Shown one piece after another: positions 46,166 through 55,982 of a stretch of DNA of 64,000 bases (position 1 is its first letter; each line of letters begins with the position of its first letter). The notes under the pieces are model-generated. The model was not told where the DNA came from and ran no database searches. It saw nothing but the letters and a program-made list of their open reading frames with translations. The position numbers and the translations under genes were made by a program. The stretch covers positions 124,001 through 188,000 of the forward strand of contig CALFUL010000011.1 in assembly GCA_937929935.1 (NCBI GenBank), written 5' to 3'. This DNA comes from an uncultured Flavobacteriaceae bacterium (GTDB taxonomy: Bacteria; Bacteroidota; Bacteroidia; Flavobacteriales; Flavobacteriaceae).

Positions 46166-46924
46166 ATGAAATTTTTATTTTCTTTTTTTATATTTTTCAT
46201 TTCATTTTCTGTATTCGCACAGAACAATGATTTGTTTGAAAAAGCCACAGTAGCATACAATGCTTCAGAGTATGAACAAGCTATTGGGTATTATTCTGAA
46301 ATTGTAGAAAATGGCCATCACTCTGCTAACCTTTATTTTAATCTTGGTAATGCGCATTACAAACTCAATGAAATTGCCCCTTCTATTTACTACTATGAAA
46401 AGGCCCTTTTATTAAAACCCGGCGATTCAGAAATTGTAAACAACTTAGGGTATGCTCAAAATATGACCATTGATGCCGTAAAAACGGTACCCATTAATAA
46501 ACTTTCTGAGGTATATTCTAAAATAGTGAGTTTATTCACTTTTGATCAGTGGGCCTACCTAGCTATTGCATTCATGATATTATTTGTACTGCTGTATATT
46601 GCTTTTTATTCTTTTAGTTACGCATCTCAAAAGCGTGTTGCTTTTATTTCTGCTATTCTATCAATATTTCTTTCATTGATTTCAGTGGTGCTGGGGTTTA
46701 TGGCATATAATGATTATATCAATGACCAACCCGCCATTATTTTTGTTGATGAAGTACGAGTCAAAACAGAACCTAACTCTAAAAGTCAAGAGATTTTCAG
46801 GCTGCATGCCGGAACAAAAGTTCAGGTTTTAGAAGAACTAAATGAATGGAAAAAAGTTCAAATTGCTGACGGGCAAACTGGCTGGCTAAATTCAGAAGAA
46901 ATTAAACTGTTGAAAGATTTTTAA
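46166..46924 (+). CDS. batE: BatE, TPR and SH3-like membrane protein
   Basis: 252 aa: signal (about 1-18, ending VFAQ), TPR region (20-100), two membrane helices (about 127-147 and 155-178), and a bacterial SH3-like domain (RVKTEPNSKSQEIFRLHAGT then DGQTGWLNSEEIKLL). It ends the operon. The SH3 part may bind the cell wall. Confidence 0.9.
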   Translation: MKFLFSFFIFFISFSVFAQNNDLFEKATVAYNASEYEQAIGYYSEIVENGHHSANLYFNLGNAHYKLNEIAPSIYYYEKALLLKPGDSEIVNNLGYAQNMTIDAVKTVPINKLSEVYSKIVSLFTFDQWAYLAIAFMILFVLLYIAFYSFSYASQKRVAFISAILSIFLSLISVVLGFMAYNDYINDQPAIIFVDEVRVKTEPNSKSQEIFRLHAGTKVQVLEELNEWKKVQIADGQTGWLNSEEIKLLKDF

Positions 46925-46986
46925 AATTTCTTTAACAAAAAATTGATGCTTTATATACTATATTCGCGTTTCATTTCAAAATACCC

Positions 46987-47277
46987 ATGAAGTCATCAGT
47001 TTTCATCATACTTGCAACCCTTTTAACCACGGCAATTTTAGCGCCTTCGGTTATTACCTTGACTAATATTGATGAAAAAGCTATCACTATTGATTTTAAT
47101 GAGGAAGAAAAAAAAGAAGAGAAAAAAGAATCAAAAGAGAAAAACCTTCTTTTTGGCACTAATGATTACCTTAATCAATTTGAATGCTCAGCAGTTCTTT
47201 TTTTGCCTTCCTATATAGAAAATGATTATACTACTTCTATAACCATATTTCTTCCACCACCCGAACAAAACAGCTAG
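46987..47277 (+). CDS. Small membrane-anchored protein linked to SulP gene
   Basis: 96 aa with an N-terminal hydrophobic segment (about 4-25, SVFIILATLLTTAILAPSVI) then a charged EEEKKEEKKESKEK stretch and a hydrophobic tail ending in PPPEQNS. It is the leading gene of the cluster SulP, Usp-like, carbonic anhydrase, SulP. Similar small proteins are found beside SulP genes in related flavobacteria as I recall; function unknown. Possibly an accessory of the transporter. Confidence 0.6.
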   Translation: MKSSVFIILATLLTTAILAPSVITLTNIDEKAITIDFNEEEKKEEKKESKEKNLLFGTNDYLNQFECSAVLFLPSYIENDYTTSITIFLPPPEQNS

Positions 47278-47344
47278 TTCATTTTAAAGTTTTTTTTTAA
47301 TAATCAGTCTTCATTTAGCAAATGAAGACCAAACTAATTATGTA

Positions 47345-48919
47345 ATGTTTAAATATTTAAAAAATGATTTGCCGGCAAGTATTGTCGTGTTTTTTGTTGC
47401 TTTACCTCTTTGTTTAGGTATCGCATTAGCCAGTGGAGCTCCGCTTTTTTCAGGTTTAATTGCAGGAATAATAGGCGGTATTATTGTTGGTGGTGCCAGT
47501 GGTTCACAAATTGGTGTTAGTGGACCAGCAGCCGGTTTAGCCGCCATTGTATTGGTTGCTATTAGTAACCTTGGATACGAAGCTTTTTTAGTGGCTGTTG
47601 TTTTAGGTGGAATTATTCAAATAGGATTTGGTTTACTTAAATTAGGAATTATAGGATATTATTTTCCTTCTTCAGTAATTAAAGGAATGTTGACAGGTAT
47701 TGGTATCATTATCATCTTCAAACAAATTCCACATTTTTTTGGATACGATGCCGATCCAGAAGGCGATTTTGCCTTTTTACAAGTTGATGGCGAAAACACC
47801 TTTTCTGAAATAGGAAATGCTTTAAATTTAATTAGTCCGGGTGCTACGATTATTGCCGTTATTGCTCTGGCAATTCTTTTGTTATGGAGCAATGTACTGT
47901 CTAAGAAAGGTAAAGTTTTTCAATTAGTACAAGGGCCACTTGTTGCCGTTGCCATGGGCATCATTTACTTTATTTTTACCCAAGATACTGAATTTGCCAT
48001 ATCACAAGAGCATTTGGTAAGTGTACCTGTACCAGATAGTTTTGATAGCTTTATGGCTCAATTTGCCTTTCCTGATTTTGGAGCTATTACAAAGCCTGAG
48101 GTTTGGATAACAGCATTTACAATAGCCTTAGTCGCGAGTCTTGAAACCCTTCTTTGTGTTGAAGCGACAGATAAACTTGATCCAGATAAAAGAGTGACCC
48201 CTACTAATCGCGAATTACTTGCGCAAGGTACAGGTAACATTATTTCTGGAATGATTGGTGGTTTGCCTATCACTCAAGTAATTGTTAGAAGTTCTGCCAA
48301 TATTCAATCAGGTGGTAAAACAAAAATGTCTGCGATTATTCACGGTTTCTTTTTGTTGATTTCAGTAATTCTGATTCCGACCTTATTGAATAAAATTCCT
48401 TTATCTGTTTTAGCGGCTATTTTACTTATAGTAGGGTACAAATTAGCGAAGCCTGCAACTTTCAAAGCCATGTATAAGGCAGGTTGGAAACAATTTATTC
48501 CATTTATCGTAACCGTATTGGGAATCTTCTTTATCGATTTACTTTGGGGAATAGCTCTAGGTCTTGCAGTAGGTATTGTTGTAATTCTCATTAAAAGCTA
48601 CCAAAATTCACACTTTCTTCATATTGAAGATAAAAGTAATGGTAAGCATAAGATAAAAATGACCTTTGCTGAAGAAGTAACCTTTTTTAATAAAGGTGCT
48701 ATTTTAAAAGAGCTTGATAGTTTACCAAGAGATACCTATTTAGAATTAGACGTTAGAAAAACAAGGTATTTAGACAGTGATATTATCGAAATTCTTGAAG
48801 ATTTCGCCTTTAAAGCAAAAGAAAGAAATATTGATATTAAATTATACTCTGAACGAGGCATTGTTGAAAACCCAGATAGTTTTATTGAATTTTTTAAACT
48901 GCGGCCAAAATCCGCCTAA
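47345..48919 (+). CDS. SulP family transporter, probable bicarbonate-type
   Basis: 524 aa inner-membrane transporter with multi-span core starting DLPASIVVFFVALPLCLGIA and GASGSQIGVSGPAAGLAAIV, and a C-terminal STAS domain from about residue 430 (TYLELDVRKTRYLDSDIIEI). SulP transporters of the BicA type carry bicarbonate with sodium. It is followed by an Usp-like gene and a beta-carbonic anhydrase, which supports an inorganic carbon role. Direct substrate proof is lacking. Confidence 0.88.
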   Translation: MFKYLKNDLPASIVVFFVALPLCLGIALASGAPLFSGLIAGIIGGIIVGGASGSQIGVSGPAAGLAAIVLVAISNLGYEAFLVAVVLGGIIQIGFGLLKLGIIGYYFPSSVIKGMLTGIGIIIIFKQIPHFFGYDADPEGDFAFLQVDGENTFSEIGNALNLISPGATIIAVIALAILLLWSNVLSKKGKVFQLVQGPLVAVAMGIIYFIFTQDTEFAISQEHLVSVPVPDSFDSFMAQFAFPDFGAITKPEVWITAFTIALVASLETLLCVEATDKLDPDKRVTPTNRELLAQGTGNIISGMIGGLPITQVIVRSSANIQSGGKTKMSAIIHGFFLLISVILIPTLLNKIPLSVLAAILLIVGYKLAKPATFKAMYKAGWKQFIPFIVTVLGIFFIDLLWGIALGLAVGIVVILIKSYQNSHFLHIEDKSNGKHKIKMTFAEEVTFFNKGAILKELDSLPRDTYLELDVRKTRYLDSDIIEILEDFAFKAKERNIDIKLYSERGIVENPDSFIEFFKLRPKSA

Positions 48920-48930
48920 AAACTAATATT

Positions 48931-49737
48931 ATGAAAAATTATAAAATAGCCGTACTATCAGATTTAGGTAGTACATCAGAAAATACTTTGAAAAATGCTA
49001 TTTCATTAGCAAAAATTGTTGGCGGAAACATAAAAGTTTTCAGCGTAAGAAAAGCGAATGACGTTGTTCAAAAAGAAAATCAATTGTCTGCAATGCGAAC
49101 CATTAATTCTCAAAGCGTAAACACAGTAGAACAACTAAAAAATCTCGTTAAATCAGCTAATGAAACTAACGCTATCGAAATAAGCACTTCATATGCATTT
49201 GGTAATGTAAAAAATGAGATTTTAAATTTCATTGATACTTATCAGCCAGATGTTGTTGTTCTAGGCAAAAGAAAAGCTAACCCATTCAAACTTTTTGGTG
49301 ATAATGTTACCCAATTTGTTTTTGATACCTTTAAAGGGGCAATCATGATTGCATCAAAAGAAAGTGCAATAGATCCTAGTTCAGAAATTTCTATGGGTAT
49401 GTTAAACAACCAAGAATCATTAACGAATTTAAAATTTGCTGATGACCTTTTGGCGCGCACTAAAAAGCCATTGAAGTCTTTTAAAATTCTAAAAAACGAG
49501 AATGGTATTGAAACCCATAATTTAGATGAAAACAAAAAAACGGTAGAGTATGTTTTTGAATATGGAGATAATTCAATAAAGAATCTACCCAACTATCTAA
49601 ATAAAAACAATATTGACCTCCTTTATTTAGATAGAGCCAAAAAGCAAGCAAGCCGTAGCATGAGTTTAGTGAAATCAGATATCAAAAATTTAATAAAAAA
49701 TCTAAAGGGCAATGTATTGGTTACACCTGATTACTAA
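48931..49737 (+). CDS. Universal-stress-protein-like protein
   Basis: 268 aa with two Usp-like halves: first MKNYKIAVLSDLGSTSENTL to PDVVVLGKRKANPFK, the usual beta-strand and VVVLG before the nucleotide loop; second half is more divergent. 11 bases after SulP and 36 before the carbonic anhydrase gene, so part of that operon. It may sense ATP or bind the transporter STAS domain; this is inference. Confidence 0.65.
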   Translation: MKNYKIAVLSDLGSTSENTLKNAISLAKIVGGNIKVFSVRKANDVVQKENQLSAMRTINSQSVNTVEQLKNLVKSANETNAIEISTSYAFGNVKNEILNFIDTYQPDVVVLGKRKANPFKLFGDNVTQFVFDTFKGAIMIASKESAIDPSSEISMGMLNNQESLTNLKFADDLLARTKKPLKSFKILKNENGIETHNLDENKKTVEYVFEYGDNSIKNLPNYLNKNNIDLLYLDRAKKQASRSMSLVKSDIKNLIKNLKGNVLVTPDY

Positions 49738-49773
49738 TTTAAAAGTACTAATAACAAAAAAATATTTTTATAT

Positions 49774-50400
49774 ATGAAAGCACATACTAAAGAAACACAG
49801 TCGGCTATTTCGCCAAATAACGCTATTGAAATATTAAAAGAAGGTAACGATCGTTTTGTTGCCAGTAAAATGGCAAATCGTGATTTGTTAGATCAAGTCA
49901 ATGATACCGCATCTGGTCAATACCCGTTTGCGACCGTTTTAAGTTGTATTGATTCACGAGTTTCAGCAGAGCTTATTTTTGACCAAGGAGTTGGCGATAT
50001 TTTCAGTGCAAGAGTAGCTGGTAATATTGTAAACGAAGATTTATTAGGAAGCATTGAGTTTGCTTGCAAGCTTGCAGGCACCAAAGTGTTGGTAATTCTT
50101 GGCCATACAGCTTGCGGTGCCGTTAAAGGAGCGTGTGATGATGCCAAGTTAGGCAACTTGACTATTTTGCTTGACAAAATAAAGCCAGCCGTTGAGGCTG
50201 TTTCAGAACCTTCAGATGCTAGTCTTAGAAATTCTAAAAACATTGATTTTGTTAATGAAGTGGCTGTCAAAAATGTTCAAATGACCATTGAAAATACGCG
50301 TAACATGAGCCCAGTTTTGAAAGAAATGGAAGATCATGGAGAAATCAAAATTGTTGGTGCGATGTATGATATTAAAAATGGAAAGGTTACTTTTATTTAA
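49774..50400 (+). CDS. Beta-class carbonic anhydrase
   Basis: 208 aa zinc enzyme that interconverts CO2 and bicarbonate. Ligands: Cys58, Asp60 (SCIDSR), His111 and Cys114 (GHTACGAV). Arg62 pairs with Asp60 as in the family. In context with two SulP genes it would keep bicarbonate available in the cytosol. A strong terminator follows. Confidence 0.93.
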   Translation: MKAHTKETQSAISPNNAIEILKEGNDRFVASKMANRDLLDQVNDTASGQYPFATVLSCIDSRVSAELIFDQGVGDIFSARVAGNIVNEDLLGSIEFACKLAGTKVLVILGHTACGAVKGACDDAKLGNLTILLDKIKPAVEAVSEPSDASLRNSKNIDFVNEVAVKNVQMTIENTRNMSPVLKEMEDHGEIKIVGAMYDIKNGKVTFI

Positions 50401-50424
50401 ATATTCCTATTTATTTTTAAAGGA

Positions 50425-50458
50425 AAGCCAATGTGTTCAACATTGGCTTATTTTTTTT
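50425..50458 (+). terminator. Rho-independent terminator after carbonic anhydrase
   Basis: AAGCCAATG (50425-50433) pairs with CATTGGCTT (50441-50449) over a seven-base loop, followed by a run of T. Confidence 0.87.
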
Positions 50459-50507
50459 GCCAAAAAAATATTATCTTTTAAGATGATTTAAATGATTAAC
50501 CAGAACT

Positions 50508-52370
50508 ATGAAAAATCTATTTTCCAATTTTAAAGGTGACCTTTTTGGAGGTATAACCGCCGGTATTGTCGCTTTGCCTTTAGCTTTAGCCTTTGGGGTT
50601 AGTTCAGGTTTAGGGCCAAGTGCCGGATTATACGGCGCGATTATTATTAGCTTTTTTGCAGCACTTTTTGGAGGTACTGCAACACAAATTTCTGGCCCTA
50701 CTGCACCAATGACAGCAGTAAGTATGGTTGTTATTGCTGGTATTATTGCCACAAATGATGGTAGTGTCGAAAAAGCACTTCCAGCAATTTTACTAGTTTT
50801 CTTATTAGCAGGACTAATTCAAATTGGTTTAGGTTTGATTGGTATTGGATCTTACATTAGGTATATACCATATCCCGTAGTTTCTGGGTTTATGACTGCA
50901 ATTGGAGTTATTATTTTGGTTACTCAAATACTACCTGCAATTGGGTACTATCCTAAAGAAGACGCCGAACTCGTTAATCAGTTTAAACCCCAGGCAGAAG
51001 AAATCATCCTTGAAAATATCTTAAAAGAAGAGGCTGGTGAAGAAATTTTGGTTTTAGAAAATTTTGAAGAAACTATAAAACGTGCCGGAAAAATTACGGG
51101 TGCAGATATTCTTAAAGAATCACAAACCTTAGCCAAATCAGAAGCTTCTGGGGTGTTAGGAACTTTCAAAGTACTACCTAGAGCTTTAAAAAATATCGAT
51201 TGGCTTGAATTGGCTTTAGCATTAGCCACCATTATATTAATCTATGTCTCAAAACGCATTACCAGTGTCATACCCGCTACGCTTGTTGGGTTGTTAGTAG
51301 TTTCTGGGGTAGCCTATGGTTTTGGACTTGATTACCGCCCTATTGATGAAATTCCTTCAGGCTTTCCGGTGCCTAAACTTGAAATTTTTAGTCAGTTTAG
51401 TATAAGTGCTATTACCCCATATTTCTTTACAGCTCTAGCTTTGGCTCTTTTGGGCGCAATAGATTCACTTTTAACTTCTATTGTCGCAGATAACATGACC
51501 AAAACTAAACACAAACCTAATAAAGAATTGGTAGGTCAAGGTATTGGAAATAGTATTGCTGCGATTTTTGGTGGAATACCTGGTGCTGGGGCAACCATAC
51601 GTACCGTTGTAAATATTAATGCTGGTGGTAAAACCAAATTATCTGGTATGATCGCCGGTGTTATGCTTTTAATCATTATGCTCGCATTAGCACCTGTAGC
51701 TTCGCAAATTCCTGCAGCAGTTTTAGCAGGTATACTGGTTACCGTTGGAATCGGAGTTATGGACTATAAAGGCTTAAAGGCCATGCCTAGTATGCCGAAA
51801 GATATAAAACTAGGGCCTTTAAAATTAAGCTCTGAAGTTATAATTATGCTTATCGTTTTAGTTTTATCTTCTACGTGGAACTTAATTTATGCGGTTGGAA
51901 TTGGACTTGTAATTGCCTCTTTAATGTTTATGAAGAAAATAGGCGATGTGAGTGCAGAACGTTCTGAAGTAACTGCGCTTTCTGAAAAAGCGTGGCCAGA
52001 TGAAAAAGGATTTCCTAAAAACCTTATCGAAGAAGTATTTATCAAACACTTAAAAGGACCATTATTCTTTGGTACTACAAGCGAGTTTCAGCAGTTAGCA
52101 AATCAAATTCCCGCAACAGCTACCACCGTTGTAATGAGAATGGGGCGCACGCAATATATGGATCAATCAGGTTTATATGCCATGGAGGATGTGCTTCAAG
52201 ATTTGAATAAAAAAGGAGTAACTGTACTTATGGTTGATATTTTAAAACAACCTAAATATATGATGGAGCGTATTGATATCATTCCTGATTTTATTCCTGA
52301 AGAGCATATTTTTGATAATTTTGAAAGTTGCTTAAAATGGGTCAAAGAAAACGTAAAAGACGAGTTCTAA
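50508..52370 (+). CDS. SulP family transporter with a soluble insert
   Basis: 620 aa. Membrane core starts FKGDLFGGITAGIVALPLAL and FGGTATQISGPTAPM; C-terminal STAS domain begins about residue 505 (LKGPLFFGTTSEFQQLANQ, with YMDQSGLYAMEDVL). Residues 149-228 are a hydrophilic insert between membrane segments, rich in Glu, Lys and Ala, not seen in the other two SulPs here. Third SulP in the window; lies just after the carbonic anhydrase terminator. Confidence 0.88.
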   Translation: MKNLFSNFKGDLFGGITAGIVALPLALAFGVSSGLGPSAGLYGAIIISFFAALFGGTATQISGPTAPMTAVSMVVIAGIIATNDGSVEKALPAILLVFLLAGLIQIGLGLIGIGSYIRYIPYPVVSGFMTAIGVIILVTQILPAIGYYPKEDAELVNQFKPQAEEIILENILKEEAGEEILVLENFEETIKRAGKITGADILKESQTLAKSEASGVLGTFKVLPRALKNIDWLELALALATIILIYVSKRITSVIPATLVGLLVVSGVAYGFGLDYRPIDEIPSGFPVPKLEIFSQFSISAITPYFFTALALALLGAIDSLLTSIVADNMTKTKHKPNKELVGQGIGNSIAAIFGGIPGAGATIRTVVNINAGGKTKLSGMIAGVMLLIIMLALAPVASQIPAAVLAGILVTVGIGVMDYKGLKAMPSMPKDIKLGPLKLSSEVIIMLIVLVLSSTWNLIYAVGIGLVIASLMFMKKIGDVSAERSEVTALSEKAWPDEKGFPKNLIEEVFIKHLKGPLFFGTTSEFQQLANQIPATATTVVMRMGRTQYMDQSGLYAMEDVLQDLNKKGVTVLMVDILKQPKYMMERIDIIPDFIPEEHIFDNFESCLKWVKENVKDEF

Positions 52371-52391
52371 TATCTCGGCTTTAGATAATTC

Positions 52392-52426
52392 AAACCGCAT
52401 TTAATCAATATTAAATGCGGTTTTTT
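52392..52426 (+). terminator. Rho-independent terminator after SulP gene
   Basis: A 14-base stem AAACCGCATTTAAT (52392-52405) / ATTAAATGCGGTTT (52410-52423) with a four-base loop and T-run. Confidence 0.88.
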
Positions 52427-52483
52427 ATTGGCACTCAGTGTGATAATGCCTATAAAGTTTTAAATTTGCGCACTTAGCGAGCC

Positions 52484-53506
52484 ATGATGATAGACAAAAT
52501 AAAAGAACATATTGCCGAAGTTGAAAAATTCACTGCTGATTCAGTTGAAGCAGTTGAAGAATTCCGAATTAAATATCTGGGCAAAAAAGGGTTGTTAAAC
52601 GATTTTTTTGCTGAGTTCAAGAATGTGGCTAACGACCAGAAAAAAGAATATGGTCAAGCTATCAATACACTAAAACAAAAGGCCACTGAACAAGTCAATG
52701 TTTTAAAAAATTCTCTAGATAATACTTCTGAAGAACAAGGCATTTATGGCGATTTAACCCGCCCAGGCGAGCCTATTGAATTAGGAGCAAGACACCCCAT
52801 TTCAATTGTAAAAAATCAAATCATCGAGATTTTTTCAAGAATAGGCTTTAATGTGTCTGAAGGCCCAGAAATAGAAGATGATTGGCACAATTTTACAGCC
52901 TTGAATTTGCCTGAATATCATCCGGCACGTGACATGCAAGACACTTTTTTTGTACAAACAAATCCTGATATTTTATTACGTACGCATACCTCATCAGTAC
53001 AGGTACGTTATATGGAAAATAACAAACCGCCTATTCGAACTATTTCACCGGGCAGGGTATATCGAAACGAGGCGATTTCGGCACGTTCGCACTGCTTTTT
53101 TCATCAAGTTGAAGGTTTGTATATTGATAAAGATGTTTCGTTTGCTGACCTAAAACAAACGCTTCAGTTTTTCACAACCGAACTTTTCGGAAAATCTAAA
53201 ATACGTTTACGCCCTTCTTATTTTCCTTTTACTGAGCCAAGTGCAGAAGTAGATGTGTATTGGGGGCTCGAAACTGAAACTGATTATAAAATGACCAAGG
53301 GTACCGGCTGGCTTGAAATTATGGGCTGTGGTATGGTTGACCCTAATGTATTGACTAACTGCGGTATTGACCCTGAAGAATATTCTGGTTTTGCATTCGG
53401 AATGGGTATTGATCGTATTGCTTTGCTATTACACCAGATTTCTGACATTCGTTTATTAAGTGAAAATGATGTGCGTTTCTTAGAGCAATTCAAAAGTGCC
53501 CTTTAA
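52484..53506 (+). CDS. pheS: Phenylalanine-tRNA ligase alpha subunit
   Basis: Catalytic subunit charging tRNA-Phe. 340 aa: N-terminal coiled-coil (about 1-90), then class II core motif 2 region [20 protein letters not shown] and [18 protein letters not shown], and motif 3 [20 protein letters not shown]. Two ATGs in a row (52484, 52487) are equivalent starts. pheT is not adjacent, as in several Bacteroidota. Confidence 0.95.
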   Translation: MMIDKIKEHIAEVEKFTADSVEAVEEFRIKYLGKKGLLNDFFAEFKNVANDQKKEYGQAINTLKQKATEQVNVLKNSLDNTSEEQGIYGDLTRPGEPIELGARHPISIVKNQIIEIFSRIGFNVSEGPEIEDDWHNFTALNLPEYHPARDMQDTFFVQTNPDILLRTHTSSVQVRYMENNKPPIRTISPGRVYRNEAISARSHCFFHQVEGLYIDKDVSFADLKQTLQFFTTELFGKSKIRLRPSYFPFTEPSAEVDVYWGLETETDYKMTKGTGWLEIMGCGMVDPNVLTNCGIDPEEYSGFAFGMGIDRIALLLHQISDIRLLSENDVRFLEQFKSAL

Positions 53507-53536
53507 TAAAAAAGTACTGAAACAAGTTCAGCACAA

Positions 53537-53932
53537 GTGAAAAAAGATATAGAAATACCCATTGCAAAAGATGTATATGTTGCCATTGTTCATGAATGGA
53601 ACGATGAATTTCTATCAAAAGACTGGAATTCATACATCATTAACGATAGAGACTCACAGATTGATATGGTTCTTATTGTATCAAAAGGATTTGATGGTGA
53701 TCGCAAAACATCAATGATGCGTCATGCAATTGGTGCTGTAGAGGCCAAATCGTTTGCTAAAATAGAACTAGTTCAAGAAGAGGTTCTGGTCTTGAATAAT
53801 GAGTTTTTTGTGACCTATTACGCTGATAACAAAATCTATGAAAAAAGATTTTTGTTTGAGAAAAACAGTGTCAATGAAAGAAATTTAACAGAGATTTCCC
53901 TAATTGAAAAGCCTGGAGTTTTGGCTAAATAA
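53537..53932 (+). CDS. Conserved hypothetical protein (GTG start)
   Basis: 131 aa, soluble, without signal. The only possible start is GTG 53537, since a TAA stands in frame at 53507-53509 and no ATG comes until about residue 44. The text MVLIVSKGFDGDRKTSMMRH looks conserved, and the chain is rich in beta strands. It follows pheS by 30 bases and may be co-transcribed. Function unknown to me. Confidence 0.7.
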   Translation: MKKDIEIPIAKDVYVAIVHEWNDEFLSKDWNSYIINDRDSQIDMVLIVSKGFDGDRKTSMMRHAIGAVEAKSFAKIELVQEEVLVLNNEFFVTYYADNKIYEKRFLFEKNSVNERNLTEISLIEKPGVLAK

Positions 53933-53942
53933 GGCAGTGCCT

Positions 53943-54410
53943 TTACCAATTTTTAAAAGGATATTTGCTTAATTGTGAATTATAGTATTTAACCTGACCT
54001 GTTACCTCTTCGCCTAACCAATCGGGTTTTTCAAAAACCTCATCTTCTGAATTCAATTCGACCTCGGCTACTACTAATCCTAAGTTTTCTTTAAAGAATT
54101 CATCAACCTCATAGGTATGATTTTCGATAGAGATTTCATATCTCATTTTATCTAGAACTCCTTCTTCACATAGGGCTAAAAGAGATTCTGCTTCTGCAAG
54201 TTCAATTGTTTTTTCCCACTCATAACGCGAAGTGCCTGATTCATTTGATTTGCCTTTCACAGTAATAAATCCGGAATCTCCTTTAATACGAATTCGAACA
54301 GTTCGCTCTGGGTGCGTATTTAAAAAGCCTTGAACAATGCGTTCTTTAGAAGTCGCATCTTGCTTATAAGAATCTGATTTTACTAAAAACTTGCGTTCTA
54401 TTTCAATCAA
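53943..54410 (-). CDS. CYTH domain protein
   Basis: 155 aa single CYTH domain, the fold of class IV adenylate cyclases and inorganic triphosphatases. The N-terminal EIERKFLV gives ExExK, and the strand VRIRIKGDSGFITVKGK and YEVDEFFKENLGLVVAEVEL carry typical basic and acidic tunnel residues. Most bacterial members are triphosphatases; cyclase activity is possible. Substrate unknown. Confidence 0.88.
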   Translation of the reverse strand: MIEIERKFLVKSDSYKQDATSKERIVQGFLNTHPERTVRIRIKGDSGFITVKGKSNESGTSRYEWEKTIELAEAESLLALCEEGVLDKMRYEISIENHTYEVDEFFKENLGLVVAEVELNSEDEVFEKPDWLGEEVTGQVKYYNSQLSKYPFKNW

Positions 54411-54433
54411 TTTGATAGTTTTTATAAAAATAG

Positions 54434-54469
54434 AGAATTCCCGATGGTTAAATAACCCTCGGGAATTCT
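54434..54469 (-). terminator. Hairpin terminator for the lipoprotein genes on the minus strand
   Basis: AGAATTCCCGA (54434-54444) pairs with TCGGGAATTCT (54459-54469), extended inward with GGTTA/TAACC over one mismatch and a tiny loop. On the minus strand it is followed by TCTATTTTTA. It ends the 54497-55982 pair. Confidence 0.75.
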
Positions 54470-54496
54470 TTCATCAAAATACTAAGAACAATAAAC

Positions 54497-54916
54497 CTAA
54501 GAAATACTGCTTACAATTGATTCAAGCAAGGTATTTACCTTTTTTAATTGCCCCTCTATTTTAGAGGCATAATATTTATGGTCTTTCAGTCCGTGCTTTA
54601 ATCGGGTAACGGGTAAATCACGTACTCTTTTGAAACTAGCTACTTCAAAATCTTCAGCCAAAGCTGCTTGTAATGCATCCAACTGTGTAGGAGATAACTT
54701 TGCAAAATATTTGCCCTTTTTACCTATGTTTTCTATGGGTTGATACACTACGGTTCCGTCTTTATGAATCCATAGATCATAAACAGGGCATTTTCCTAAG
54801 CATCTTCCTTTAGAATAATAAATAAAAACTTCACTATCAGTTGGCTCCTTCACAACATTTTCTGATGTTTTACATGAAAACATAATCAAAATAAATACTA
54901 AACTTAAATGTTTCAT
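54497..54916 (-). CDS. DUF6438-type lipoprotein
   Basis: About 139 aa from ATG 54916, lipobox IMFSCKTS (Cys15). The pattern YYSKGRCLGKCPVYDLWIHK followed by GTVVYQ fits the DUF6438 family: a CxxxCPxY motif. An earlier ATG at 54994 overlaps the metalloprotease gene and adds a non-signal extension, so it is not used. Exported; function unknown. Confidence 0.75.
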   Translation of the reverse strand: MKHLSLVFILIMFSCKTSENVVKEPTDSEVFIYYSKGRCLGKCPVYDLWIHKDGTVVYQPIENIGKKGKYFAKLSPTQLDALQAALAEDFEVASFKRVRDLPVTRLKHGLKDHKYYASKIEGQLKKVNTLLESIVSSIS

Positions 54917-54956
54917 ACTTCTTCTTTTTAAAATCGAGTTTTTATACTTGACTGAT

Positions 54957-55982
54957 TTATATTCTGTGTACACATCCTTTTTTAGGATTACCAATTGTAT
55001 TTGCTTTTTTCCAGCTACCAGCTACAGGCAAATAACTTCTACCTCTTGCAGAAGATGTATTGCCTCTAATAAACTGACGTAATTCAATCAATTCACTATA
55101 ATCAAACATCAACTGTAATTTTTGACTGGCAATAGTATTGGCGTTTGAATTAGTACTACTGGTAACAAACGTGGCAAAAACCTCAGCAATATCTTCACCA
55201 GGGTTGGTGGCTGCATATTGCGTTACAAAACGATCACTGTGCTTTGAATAAAAACTTTGCATACCACTTTCACTGTCTTGAGAACTTTGAAAATCAGACC
55301 ATATATCAGCCCAAAACCTTGAATGTAACTGATTGATGTAAGACTCTTTGTTTGCACACCCTTCACCTGGATAATAGTTTTGACAGTTACTTTCTGATAT
55401 TGAAGAATCAAGTTGCGTATTATCTAAAGTCAAAATATGACCAAATTCATGAATGATAGTATGGGCAAGTTCTCCGTCAGCATTAAAACCGCCTTCGTAC
55501 GCATAATCAATAGCTATACCCATTTTCCAAACTGATAAATCTGGGTTCATTTCTACTACGTAACCTGCACTTCCGTCTGCTTCACCCCAATAGATTTCAA
55601 ATTCTCCCATTTTAGACATATAACTTTCAGGAACAATTTTTTTAACCAGTTCCCAAATTTCTTGATGCTTAGCAACATCATCTTGAGCTTCTTTTAGCTG
55701 CCCAGAAACATTATAATCTTGACTCTTAGTGATAGTCGTGCCAGAAACACTATACGCAGTAATTCTGCTTTCACTACCCTCTGAGTCATATGAATCGTCA
55801 TCATCAGATGAATCATTGTCAAAATCATCGTCAGGCCAATCTTCATCTGAATCATCATATTCGGCATAACCTGAATCATCAAAATCAAACTGGTCAACTA
55901 AATCATCTCTATCACAAGATTGCGATAAGGTTAGTGCAAAGAATAAAATTAAAATCAACTTCAATTTTTGTAGGCTTTTCAT
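54957..55982 (-). CDS. Putative zinc metalloprotease lipoprotein
   Basis: 341 aa, lipobox LSQSC (Cys23). Residues 24-72 form a very acidic Asp/Ser linker. Then a protease-like domain with HEFGH at 178-182, the zincin motif, and later DIAEVFATFVTSS with a possible third ligand Glu. Many Bacteroidota surface proteins use this plan (putative zinc-binding metallopeptidase). Substrate unknown; likely exposed at the cell surface. The next gene start on the strand overlaps its end region only in the long reading. Confidence 0.8.
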   Translation of the reverse strand: MKSLQKLKLILILFFALTLSQSCDRDDLVDQFDFDDSGYAEYDDSDEDWPDDDFDNDSSDDDDSYDSEGSESRITAYSVSGTTITKSQDYNVSGQLKEAQDDVAKHQEIWELVKKIVPESYMSKMGEFEIYWGEADGSAGYVVEMNPDLSVWKMGIAIDYAYEGGFNADGELAHTIIHEFGHILTLDNTQLDSSISESNCQNYYPGEGCANKESYINQLHSRFWADIWSDFQSSQDSESGMQSFYSKHSDRFVTQYAATNPGEDIAEVFATFVTSSTNSNANTIASQKLQLMFDYSELIELRQFIRGNTSSARGRSYLPVAGSWKKANTIGNPKKGCVHRI

